Part shown: positions 10,922 to 16,360 of the stretch, piece by piece
Position numbering within the stretch: position 1 is the first letter of the stretch
Layout of the letters: each line of letters begins with the position of its first letter
Origin: Acidobacteriota bacterium
GTDB taxonomy: Bacteria; Acidobacteriota; Terriglobia; Versatilivoradales; Versatilivoraceae
DNA: 16,360 bases
Direction: 5' to 3'
Assembly: GCA_026706225.1 (NCBI GenBank)
Contig: JAPOZE010000290.1
Location: 1 to 16,360, forward strand
Translations under genes and position numbers: made by a program
Notes under the pieces: generated by a model
What the model was told of the DNA's origin: nothing
Database searches by the model: none
What the model saw: the letters and a program-made list of their open reading frames with translations, nothing else

Positions 10922-11767
10922 TCAATCCATCCCCAGCACCTTCAAAGAATCCCGCTCCAGCAACTCCTCAACAAAAGCCTTCGGAACCGGTGGCAAACCG
11001 GCCCGCTCAGCCATGCTGGACGTGTCGTACAGAGCGGTGACGCTTTCATCCACTCCGACATAAGGATAGTCCGACCCGAAGAGAATCTTGTGCCCCACCC
11101 CGTATTCAATAGCCGTAACCAGCGCTTCGTAAAACCGCAGCGGCCGAATGCAAAACCCCGACATATCGGCATAAACGTTCCTATGCTTGCGAACAATCAT
11201 TACCGCATCAGTGTGCCAGGGGTGCCCAATATGACAGATCATCTGCCGCAGCCTGGGGAACCGTTGGGCTACCTCATCCAGCAGAATAGGTTTCGACCAA
11301 CGCAACGGAGTGATGGCAAAAGGGGTCGTGCTCTGATGCCAGAAAACGGGAATGTCGAGCTCCTGGGCCTTGCGATACAACGGGTCGTGGCACGTGTCGG
11401 TCGGATTGAAATCCTGGTAGGCCCCGCTCAACTTGACCGCCCGAAAGCCGAAGACCCGGACCGCGTGCTCCAACTGCTCGATACAGCCGGGATCATTGGG
11501 GTCAACGCTGGCCACGCCCACCAGCTTCTCCGGATGTTGCCGGACGTACTCATGGACATAATCGTTGGGAACCACCAGCCCGGCGGCATTCATCATCATG
11601 GCGAAAACGGCCGCCCGCTCCACTTTTTGCGCCACCTGTTCCCAGTGCTCGTCGGGCGGACAGTGGCACTTGCTGGTCTTGCCGTAGCTGGCCTCGACCT
11701 CCGCGATGGTCCTGTCGGCCCAGTGACGCCGTTCGTAGATATGGCTGTGGATATCGACTTTGATCAT
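10922..11767 (-). CDS. Amidohydrolase family 2 metal-dependent hydrolase
   Basis: A 281-residue TIM-barrel hydrolase of the Amidohydro_2 (PF04909) type, a group that includes decarboxylases and lactone hydrolases; the substrate is not deducible. The N-terminal metal motif is DIHSHIY (H7 and H9). Later come VKLSGAYQDFNP, a histidine in PVFWHQS, CHIGHPW and the acidic GSDYPYVG near the end of the barrel, in the order expected for the family. ATG 11767 is preceded by AGGAGGAGG at good distance on the minus strand. No signal peptide is visible, so it is probably cytoplasmic. It diverges from the sialidase gene across a 260-base spacer and converges on katG across the repeat array. Shared control with the sialidase is possible but not shown. 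Confidence 0.85.
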   Translation of the reverse strand: MIKVDIHSHIYERRHWADRTIAEVEASYGKTSKCHCPPDEHWEQVAQKVERAAVFAMMMNAAGLVVPNDYVHEYVRQHPEKLVGVASVDPNDPGCIEQLEHAVRVFGFRAVKLSGAYQDFNPTDTCHDPLYRKAQELDIPVFWHQSTTPFAITPLRWSKPILLDEVAQRFPRLRQMICHIGHPWHTDAVMIVRKHRNVYADMSGFCIRPLRFYEALVTAIEYGVGHKILFGSDYPYVGVDESVTALYDTSSMAERAGLPPVPKAFVEELLERDSLKVLGMD

Positions 11768-12027
11768 CCCGCCTCCTCCTTCCTCTCGATAAACAACCGT
11801 TCTCAGCGCCCCCTTGAGCTACTGGCCGGAATCCACTAGGCTTGACGGGATTGTCCCCACAAAGCGGTCGTTGATGGCCCAGCTTGCTGCTCGCCGGTAT
11901 TCGGGCTAGCCATGACGTTAGTCCCTCTTGTGGGAATTGTACAGCGACCCGCCGTCGGCGGCCCAGGAACCTGTCGGAAAGGCACGTAACCTGCCAATCG
12001 AAACGGGAACGAGACCAAGGAGGCATC

Positions 12028-13200
12028 GTGAATCCAAGCAAACCCGTCAACAGCCTGCTCAAGGCTTCCATGGCCGTCATGCTTCTCGGCATAGGATGCG
12101 GCCCGCCGCCTGAAACACAGACGGCTCCGCCTGCCCCCAGCCAGGCCGACCTGTTCGTGAGTGGGGAAAACGGCTACCACACCTACCGGATTCCGGCCTT
12201 GATCGTCACCCGGCAAGGCAGTCTGCTGGCGTTCTGCGAAGGTCGAAAGAACAATCGCCGCGATCACGGCGACATCGACCTGCTGATCAAGAGGAGCACC
12301 GACGGCGGTCGGACCTGGTCGGATCAGCAGATTGTGTATGAGGATGGAGGAACAGAGGAGATCACCATCGGGAATCCCTGTCCCGTGGTGGATCAGGAAA
12401 CCGGCACCATCTGGCTCCCCTTCTGCCGTGACAACAAGGACGTTCTGGTGACCAAGAGCATCGATGACGGTGTGACTTGGTCAGACCCTGTCGATATCAC
12501 CGCCGACGTCAAGAAACCCGACTGGACCTGGGTGGCAACCGGTCCCGGCATTGGAATCCAGCTTGAACAGGAGCCCTACAAGGGGCGCCTGGTTATCCCC
12601 AGCGACCATGGAAAAGGCAGCGGCGAGGAGGGCGACGAGAGAATTCAGTACTCTCACGTCATGTATAGCGACGATCACGGAGAGACCTGGCAGCTCGGTG
12701 CCGCCGTGGCCCCCCACACGGACGAATGCCAGGTGATCGAGAAAGACGACGGAACCCTCCTGATCAACATGCGCAACTACTGGGGACGCCAAGGCGGAAG
12801 GCCCGATCGCGGAAGCATGCGGGCTCTGGCGACCAGCCAAGACGGCGGAGCAACCTGGTCCGAACTCTCCTTCGACCAAACCCTCATCGAACCCATCTGC
12901 CAGGCCAGCCTGATACGCCACGCGGGACACGGCGCCGCCGACGAGTCACCCTCCCGGTTGCTCTTCTCAAATCCGGCCAGTCCAACAGACCGGGTCGACC
13001 TGACGGTACGCCTCAGTTACGACTCGGGAAAGACCTGGCCCGTCTCCAGACTGCTGAACGCCGGCCGCTCGGCCTATTCCAACCTGGCCATCCTCCCGGA
13101 CGGGACGATCGGCTGCCTCTATGAGCGTGGAAAGTCGATCCCTTACGAGACGATCACCTTCGCACGGTTCACCATGGACTGGTTGGTGGGGGGAGGGTGA
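12028..13200 (+). CDS. Exo-sialidase-like (GH33, BNR/Asp-box) lipoprotein or exported enzyme
   Basis: Sialidases release terminal sialic acids from glycoconjugates. The 390-residue product carries the YRIP motif (R54, first arginine of the binding triad), an aspartate-rich RRDHGDID segment for the acid/base aspartate, and five Asp boxes (STDGGRTW, SIDDGVTW, SDDHGETW, SQDGGATW, SYDSGKTW), as in a six-bladed propeller. A candidate nucleophile tyrosine is Y350 (RSAYSNL), with a glutamate shortly after in CLYERG. GTG 12028 is chosen because AAGGAGG precedes it and a signal sequence then begins the protein; the open frame extends upstream to 11884 without support. C24 follows LLGIG, an imperfect lipobox (Gly at -3), followed by a Pro/Ala-rich linker, so surface lipoprotein is likely but not certain. 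Relatives often act on other sugars, so sialic acid specificity is inferred. Confidence 0.88.
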   Translation: MNPSKPVNSLLKASMAVMLLGIGCGPPPETQTAPPAPSQADLFVSGENGYHTYRIPALIVTRQGSLLAFCEGRKNNRRDHGDIDLLIKRSTDGGRTWSDQQIVYEDGGTEEITIGNPCPVVDQETGTIWLPFCRDNKDVLVTKSIDDGVTWSDPVDITADVKKPDWTWVATGPGIGIQLEQEPYKGRLVIPSDHGKGSGEEGDERIQYSHVMYSDDHGETWQLGAAVAPHTDECQVIEKDDGTLLINMRNYWGRQGGRPDRGSMRALATSQDGGATWSELSFDQTLIEPICQASLIRHAGHGAADESPSRLLFSNPASPTDRVDLTVRLSYDSGKTWPVSRLLNAGRSAYSNLAILPDGTIGCLYERGKSIPYETITFARFTMDWLVGGG

Positions 13201-13511
13201 GGTGCTGGCACGTGGTCAAAGAAGGTAGAAATCAATGAAGGGTCCGTCACGAATGTCAGAGCAGGTGGTGTGAGATGTTCTGAGGTGATCCCGCCATGTA
13301 GACAGTTGAACAGCAACTCTAAGGTGAATTGCTCAGTATTGACAAATGCGTCATGTCTTTGAACCTATTGAAGTTAATATATTTTATACTAGTGATTTGT
13401 GGTGTTCATATGGGAGTCGCCCTCACCAATTTTTTCTCCCTTGAAAGTATTTCACAGGAAGAGTTCTTTACTGCCAGCGGTATGCTGCCACCGTGCGCTT
13501 TGGGCGGTGTT
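13201..13511. other. Gene-free, increasingly AT-rich stretch
   Basis: Between the sialidase and nuclease-like genes, which converge here, I see no supported gene. From about 13300 the composition becomes markedly AT-rich, marking the edge of the compositionally different block that contains the next gene. One hydrophobic open frame crosses it but runs into the 3' end of the neighbour and has no ribosome binding site. AGCAA and TTGCT around 13313-13334 could pair as a weak hairpin. Confidence 0.5.
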
Positions 13512-14390
13512 TCACACATTGGCTCGCCGATCATAGGCAAGCTTTGACAACTCCGTCAGAACTTCTGACTTCGTCTTAATATCTTTGGTCGTCAGACGGA
13601 GGCGGTAGAGCCCCCATTTCTTGTTGTATTCAAGTGTGTCGAGCCCGGCGTCATCAATTTTGGTGTTGAGAGGGTTGGTCTGGGATAGCTTCAACTCGAA
13701 ATTCAGTGTGTTCTTCTTCGGCCTGAACGTGACGAAATTGTACGGTTGGCCGTCCTTCTCGACGCCGATATAAAACTTGTTGTATTTCAGATTCAGAGTC
13801 GGATCGAAGCTACGAAGAATCTCGAGCATCTGATCGGTCAGACCGACGGTTGCTTTGGTGGCACGTTTCTCCCAATATGCACGATCTGTCGGCGCTGCCT
13901 TGGCGTCCTCATCCTCGTCAATAAGTCCCCGAGAAAGTTCGTCCATGACCTTCGTAAACACAATCGTAAGGTGGTCACCTACCTTGAGGGCCTGCATCTG
14001 AATCGCTATGAGTGGAATAGTCCCGTTGAAAAGCGAGACGACATTCAAAAAACGGCTTGTGATGTCCTCTGCAATGAGGACGGCGCAGTGCTCGTACTGT
14101 GGGTAGCGCTTCTTCTCAATATCCCAATACTCGATTGTGCGGATGATATGGGCTTCATCCGTTGCTCCGAGTTGCAGTTCCACTTCGTATCGCCGGTTTG
14201 TCTCAGTGTCTTGAAGCAGAAGATCGAGGCGGCCTGCGCGCGGCTGCATTCGCTCCACGTCCCTAAGCACCAGGTCTCCAAGCCCGAGGATCGAAGGATC
14301 GTTCGCAATGAGGTCTTGCACCCATTTTTCGTTAAACTCAGGATGGTCTTTTAGCGGTATGGGTTCGGACTTCACATATTTGTTACTCAT
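13512..14390 (-). CDS. PD-(D/E)XK nuclease-like protein of unknown role
   Basis: The 292-residue protein starts at ATG 14390 with AAAGG five bases upstream; a GTG two codons earlier is less well placed. The N-terminal half has a restriction-endonuclease-like pattern: E21 in NEKWVQDLIANDPSILGLG, D56 in RAGRLDLLL, and E69/E71 in YEVELQLG. It recalls NucS/DUF91-type nuclease domains, but the usual catalytic lysine is replaced by Q73 (E-L-Q), so activity is uncertain. A well-conserved-looking stretch IIRTIEYWDIEKKRYPQYEH follows. The C-terminal 90 residues (FYIGVEKDGQPYNFVTFRPKK onward) look like a separate small domain, perhaps of the DUF5655 type. Base composition is clearly lower in GC than the neighbours, which suggests recent transfer. 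It stands alone between a convergent sialidase and the ZIP gene upstream. A role in DNA metabolism or defence is only a guess. Confidence 0.75.
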   Translation of the reverse strand: MSNKYVKSEPIPLKDHPEFNEKWVQDLIANDPSILGLGDLVLRDVERMQPRAGRLDLLLQDTETNRRYEVELQLGATDEAHIIRTIEYWDIEKKRYPQYEHCAVLIAEDITSRFLNVVSLFNGTIPLIAIQMQALKVGDHLTIVFTKVMDELSRGLIDEDEDAKAAPTDRAYWEKRATKATVGLTDQMLEILRSFDPTLNLKYNKFYIGVEKDGQPYNFVTFRPKKNTLNFELKLSQTNPLNTKIDDAGLDTLEYNKKWGLYRLRLTTKDIKTKSEVLTELSKLAYDRRANV

Positions 14391-14447
14391 ATTCACCTTT
14401 CACAACAGGCAAGTATTTCCAGTTGAAGAAAATAGAACACATCCGTC

Positions 14448-14468
14448 GGCGTCGTGTTGTACGACGCC
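14448..14468. other. Perfect inverted repeat upstream of the nuclease-like gene
   Basis: GGCGTCGT (14448-14455) and ACGACGCC (14461-14468) are perfect complements separated by GTTGT. It lies 58 bases upstream of the nuclease-like start and 180 bases beyond the ZIP stop codon. No T tract follows on either strand, so an operator or an imperfect transcription barrier is as likely as a terminator. The rest of the 257-base spacer shows nothing I can identify. Confidence 0.4.
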
Positions 14469-14647
14469 TCATGGTGCCAACGGTGTTCGTAGTGTACATG
14501 AAAGGGCAACCCTACGCTGCGGTTCTCAGGGCAGCAAGTGTTATACCTCGACCACAGTTTTCTGGACTTCCGGAGAGTATGAAATCCGTCTTGCCTAAGG
14601 ACCGCGATGCACTCAAGATACGAAGTTTTCGGGAAACCAGCTACGCT

Positions 14648-15364
14648 TCAGTCAGTCATGCTGTGGATCAGCAGGAGTGCCGCGAGGAGGCCGAGCGCGG
14701 TCGCGATGCCTGCCATTTGGTGGTCGCGGCGGTAGGCCTTGGGAAAGATCTCGGTGGCGAGGGCGGCGATGATGGCACCGCCCGCGAAAACTTGCATCAG
14801 CACCAGGTACTCCTGCGGCGCGTGGCGAAATAGCAGGTTCCCGGCCACCGCTGCCACGATCAGGAACAGCGCCGTGCCGAGCCAGATCGCCAGTATCCGG
14901 TCGCGCGGCCAGCCGATGGCGCGCATGCCCTTGGCGCCGCTGGCGCCTTCGGGTACGTTGGAGAGGAAGATGGCCCCGGCGAGGCCTGCGACGTCCCAGA
15001 AGCCGGCGCCGATCAGGGCCACTCCCAGTGCGAGGTTCTCCGGCACGCCGTCGAGGGTGGCCGCGGCCAGAAAGCCGAGGCCGCCCTCCTCTCCCCAACG
15101 CTTGTCGATGAGATAGTCGATGAGGGCGAAAGTTCCCGCCCCGATCATCAGCGTTAGTCCCGTCGCCGGCAGGCTTATGGATTCCTGAGCGGGCACGATC
15201 AGTTCGAGAACTGCAGAGAACATCAGTGCACCGCCGCCTGCGGCGAGGACAAACCCCTCGGTCCGGTCACCGAGGCGACCGTAGAGCGCCCACAGTGCGC
15301 CCAGAACGAGCGCCAGGGAGACGAAAGCGGCTATGGCAAGCAGGGTCACGGGATGCGGCCCCAA
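14648..15364 (-). CDS. ZIP-family divalent metal transporter
   Basis: A hydrophobic 238-residue inner-membrane protein with about seven to eight predicted helices, expected to import zinc or a related divalent cation. The ZIP metal-site motifs are recognisable: TLDGVPENLALG at the fourth helix (where many members have HNxPEG) and LSNVPEGASGAKGM at the fifth. The D/N variant belongs, as far as I recall, to a known bacterial subgroup and does not by itself mean loss of function. The start is uncertain: TTG 15364 or GTG 15349; the latter has GGGG about ten bases upstream. A copy of this gene's first codons and upstream bases occurs again at 16191-16239. The VapBC-like pair lies upstream in the same orientation, with its toxin stop at 15426. 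Confidence 0.8.
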   Translation of the reverse strand: MGPHPVTLLAIAAFVSLALVLGALWALYGRLGDRTEGFVLAAGGGALMFSAVLELIVPAQESISLPATGLTLMIGAGTFALIDYLIDKRWGEEGGLGFLAAATLDGVPENLALGVALIGAGFWDVAGLAGAIFLSNVPEGASGAKGMRAIGWPRDRILAIWLGTALFLIVAAVAGNLLFRHAPQEYLVLMQVFAGGAIIAALATEIFPKAYRRDHQMAGIATALGLLAALLLIHSMTD

Positions 15365-15375
15365 TTATGGGATGG
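15327..15375 (-). repeat. Direct repeat, copy A (ZIP gene start)
   Basis: These 49 bases cover the start of the ZIP gene and a few bases upstream. They match 16191-16239 at 42 of 49 positions with no gap, in the same orientation; the last 35 bases match at 31. The reading frame and TTG/GTG starts align in both copies. The two copies bracket the toxin-antitoxin pair. Confidence 0.8.
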
Positions 15376-15425
15376 TTGCGACGACATTGGATTTGCCAGT
15401 TCTTGATGTTTTCGCCAACCGGGGC

Positions 15426-15851
15426 TCATGTCCTGAACGGGTTTGTGATGGTGACTCCGTCGATCTGCTGTCCGTGCTGCAGGTCTTCGCTGTAGAGGGT
15501 CTTGCAGCCGGCTTCGAGCGCGGCGGCGACGATCAAGCTGTCGTAGAAGCTGAACTGATAACGCGACTGGATGTCCAGGGATGATCGATAGAGGTGAAGA
15601 CTCGGCTGAACCTGTAACAGGGGCGAGAGCACAGATTGCAGATACTCTTCCATCTCATATCTGGTCAGCTTTATTTCCGCCTTGCGAATCGCCGTGTTGA
15701 GACATTCCTGGACAACCTGAGAACTGATACACGCGGTTCCACTCACTATCCCATGCTGGATCAAATGTTCCGCAATCGCGGCCTTGCGGGTATCAAGTCG
15801 CTCAAGCTGGTAGATGAAGACGTTGGTGTCTATGAAGTGTTCAACGCTCAT
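15426..15851 (-). CDS. PIN-domain (VapC-like) toxin
   Basis: A 141-residue PIN domain, the nuclease fold of VapC toxins that cleave RNA, often tRNA. The four acidic positions are present: D8 in FIDTNVFIY, E49 in VVQECLN, D104 in SFYDSLIVAAA and D123 in YSEDLQHG. Length is normal for the family. Its ATG overlaps the last 11 bases of the upstream antitoxin gene, the usual translational coupling of such pairs. A cytoplasmic toxin neutralised by the neighbour's product is expected. Nothing suggests inactivation. Confidence 0.9.
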   Translation of the reverse strand: MSVEHFIDTNVFIYQLERLDTRKAAIAEHLIQHGIVSGTACISSQVVQECLNTAIRKAEIKLTRYEMEEYLQSVLSPLLQVQPSLHLYRSSLDIQSRYQFSFYDSLIVAAALEAGCKTLYSEDLQHGQQIDGVTITNPFRT

Positions 15852-16062
15852 TCATTTCATCCCGAGTCAACTTGCGTCCAACGCGCAACTTGCCCTGCAA
15901 CTCACGCATGACTCTCATGGCCTCGGCAGCCTGCTGCTCGCGCCGAACGTAGTTTTTGAGCCACAAGCGAAACTGCTCGTTCAAGGTCGTGTGCTCTGAC
16001 ACGGCCCGTCGTCGCGCGGCTTCGATCAGATTCTCGTCGGCGCTCAAGGTAATGTTTTTCAC
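15841..16062 (-). CDS. VapB-like antitoxin (ribbon-helix-helix type)
   Basis: A 73-residue protein whose first 40 residues (MKNITLSADENLIEAARRRA, then a helix LNEQFRLWLKNYV) fit a ribbon-helix-helix DNA-binding domain. The charged C-terminal half (ELQGKLRVGRKLTRDEM) is the likely toxin-binding tail. GTG 16062 is well supported by AAGGAGG six bases upstream. It is the first gene of the pair and overlaps the PIN gene by 11 bases. A perfect palindrome 34 bases upstream of the start is a candidate autoregulatory operator. Confidence 0.85.
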   Translation of the reverse strand: MKNITLSADENLIEAARRRAVSEHTTLNEQFRLWLKNYVRREQQAAEAMRVMRELQGKLRVGRKLTRDEMNER

Positions 16063-16095
16063 GATTGCCTCCTTAATGCCAGATCTTCACTTTCT

Positions 16096-16107
16096 TAGTG
16101 TACACTA
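16096..16107. promoter_or_regulatory. Candidate operator of the toxin-antitoxin pair
   Basis: TAGTGTACACTA is a perfect 12-base palindrome 34 bases upstream of the antitoxin start. On the minus strand it contains the -10-like TACACT. Outer TTCAC (16086-16090) and GTGAA (16115-16119) add approximate symmetry, displaced by one base. The position matches the operators through which antitoxin-toxin complexes repress their own promoters. Confidence 0.55.
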
Positions 16108-16190
16108 TTTTCGTGTGAAAGAGGGGTGTTTCCGTATTCCAGTCGGCAATGGTGTGGGCTACCGGGAGAGGCGCGAGGAATCCAATTGCG

Positions 16191-16239
16191 GCGGCGACGG
16201 CAGGCAGGGTCACGGGAGGTGCCCCCAATTGTGGGATGG
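16191..16239 (-). pseudogene. Remnant of a second ZIP gene start (direct repeat, copy B)
   Basis: Read on the minus strand these bases encode LGAPPVTLPAVAAA, aligned in frame with LGPHPVTLLAIAAF at the start of the intact ZIP gene (42 of 49 bases identical). Past this point the open frame continues to 16073 with residues unlike ZIP (ADWNTETPLFHTK and so on), so only the 5' end survives. It lies just upstream of the antitoxin promoter region. Confidence 0.55.
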
Positions 16240-16271
16240 ATTCAGGTACCAAAAACGCTTGGCCTGTCCAG

Positions 16272-16360
16272 CTACTCCCCAATCTTCTTCCCCTTCGGCA
16301 ATGGCTTCCAGCGGACGGCCTGCAGGGTGTAGCGGCGGCCGGTGGGGCGGCCCACCCGGC
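16272..16360 (-). CDS. C-terminal end of an unidentified gene running out of the window
   Basis: Minus-strand frame with 28 codons inside the window, ending GRRYTLQAVRWKPLPKGKKIGE and a TAG at 16274-16272. The basic, globular-looking composition and the absence of stops suggest a true protein end. The fragment is too short to identify, and a chance open frame cannot be excluded in this GC-rich DNA. The ZIP remnant follows it. Confidence 0.4.
   Translation of the reverse strand, partial: RVGRPTGRRYTLQAVRWKPLPKGKKIGE

Noticed and set aside
10218..11839. Long forward open frames (281 and 495 codons) through the repeat array and over the amidohydrolase
   Set aside because: They are made of tandem repeat copies read in rotating frames plus the antisense of a well-supported gene.
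13329..13547. Small membrane protein of 64-72 residues with a hydrophobic N-terminus
   Set aside because: No ribosome binding site; it overlaps the 3' end of the nuclease-like gene, and AT-rich DNA readily gives hydrophobic residues by chance.
14423..14833. 136-codon forward open frame
   Set aside because: Its 3' half is antisense to the ZIP gene and the rest shows no protein family features or ribosome binding site.

Overview
The window comes from a GC-rich (roughly 60 percent by eye), probably diderm bacterium. The diderm inference rests on an exported catalase-peroxidase and an OxyR regulator. The genus cannot be read from the sequence. The tandem repeat at 10.2-10.9 kb, whose conceptual translations contain strings such as RERGRPARMH and GGTPALPG, together with the fused kinase-regulator and the lipoprotein-like sialidase, resembles what I recall from Acidobacteriota, Planctomycetota and similar environmental phyla. 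This taxonomic guess is weak.

Layout. Bases 1-2603 hold housekeeping functions: a partial tRNA-Leu(CAG) on the minus strand, the exoribonuclease RNase R, and a tRNA-Met(CAT). A LOG-family gene cut short at its C-terminus follows on the minus strand (2850-3308), then 454 gene-free bases with one possible promoter. From 3763 to 6111 a single protein combines GAF, PAS, histidine kinase, receiver and OmpR-type DNA-binding domains. Its receiver has glycine where the phospho-accepting aspartate should be. A small ribbon-helix-helix protein with no partner follows it.

Bases 6577-10137 form an oxidative-stress unit: oxyR on the minus strand and katG on the plus strand, diverging from a 360-base spacer. 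The spacer carries a four-half-site OxyR operator with exact 11-base periodicity, directly abutting a -35/-10 pair that reads toward katG. The predicted scheme is peroxide sensing by OxyR through C205 and C214, activation of katG, self-repression of oxyR, and peroxide removal by an exported KatG.

Between katG and a convergent amidohydrolase gene lie nearly four tandem copies of a 182-base unit, each with a GC-rich hairpin. The amidohydrolase diverges from a GH33-type sialidase with five Asp boxes. The region 13.2-14.6 kb is visibly richer in A+T and contains a PD-(D/E)XK-like protein of unknown role. It is followed on the minus strand by a ZIP-family metal transporter and a VapBC-like toxin-antitoxin pair with a palindromic candidate operator. 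A second, broken copy of the ZIP gene start lies on the far side of the toxin-antitoxin pair. The last bases hold the C-terminal end of an unidentified minus-strand gene.

I found no clear, complete novel defence or biosynthetic system. The strongest leads are the phosphosite-less receiver fused to its own kinase, the intact OxyR operator-promoter arrangement with a long katG leader, the tandem hairpin repeat, and the ZIP duplication remnant bracketing the toxin-antitoxin module.
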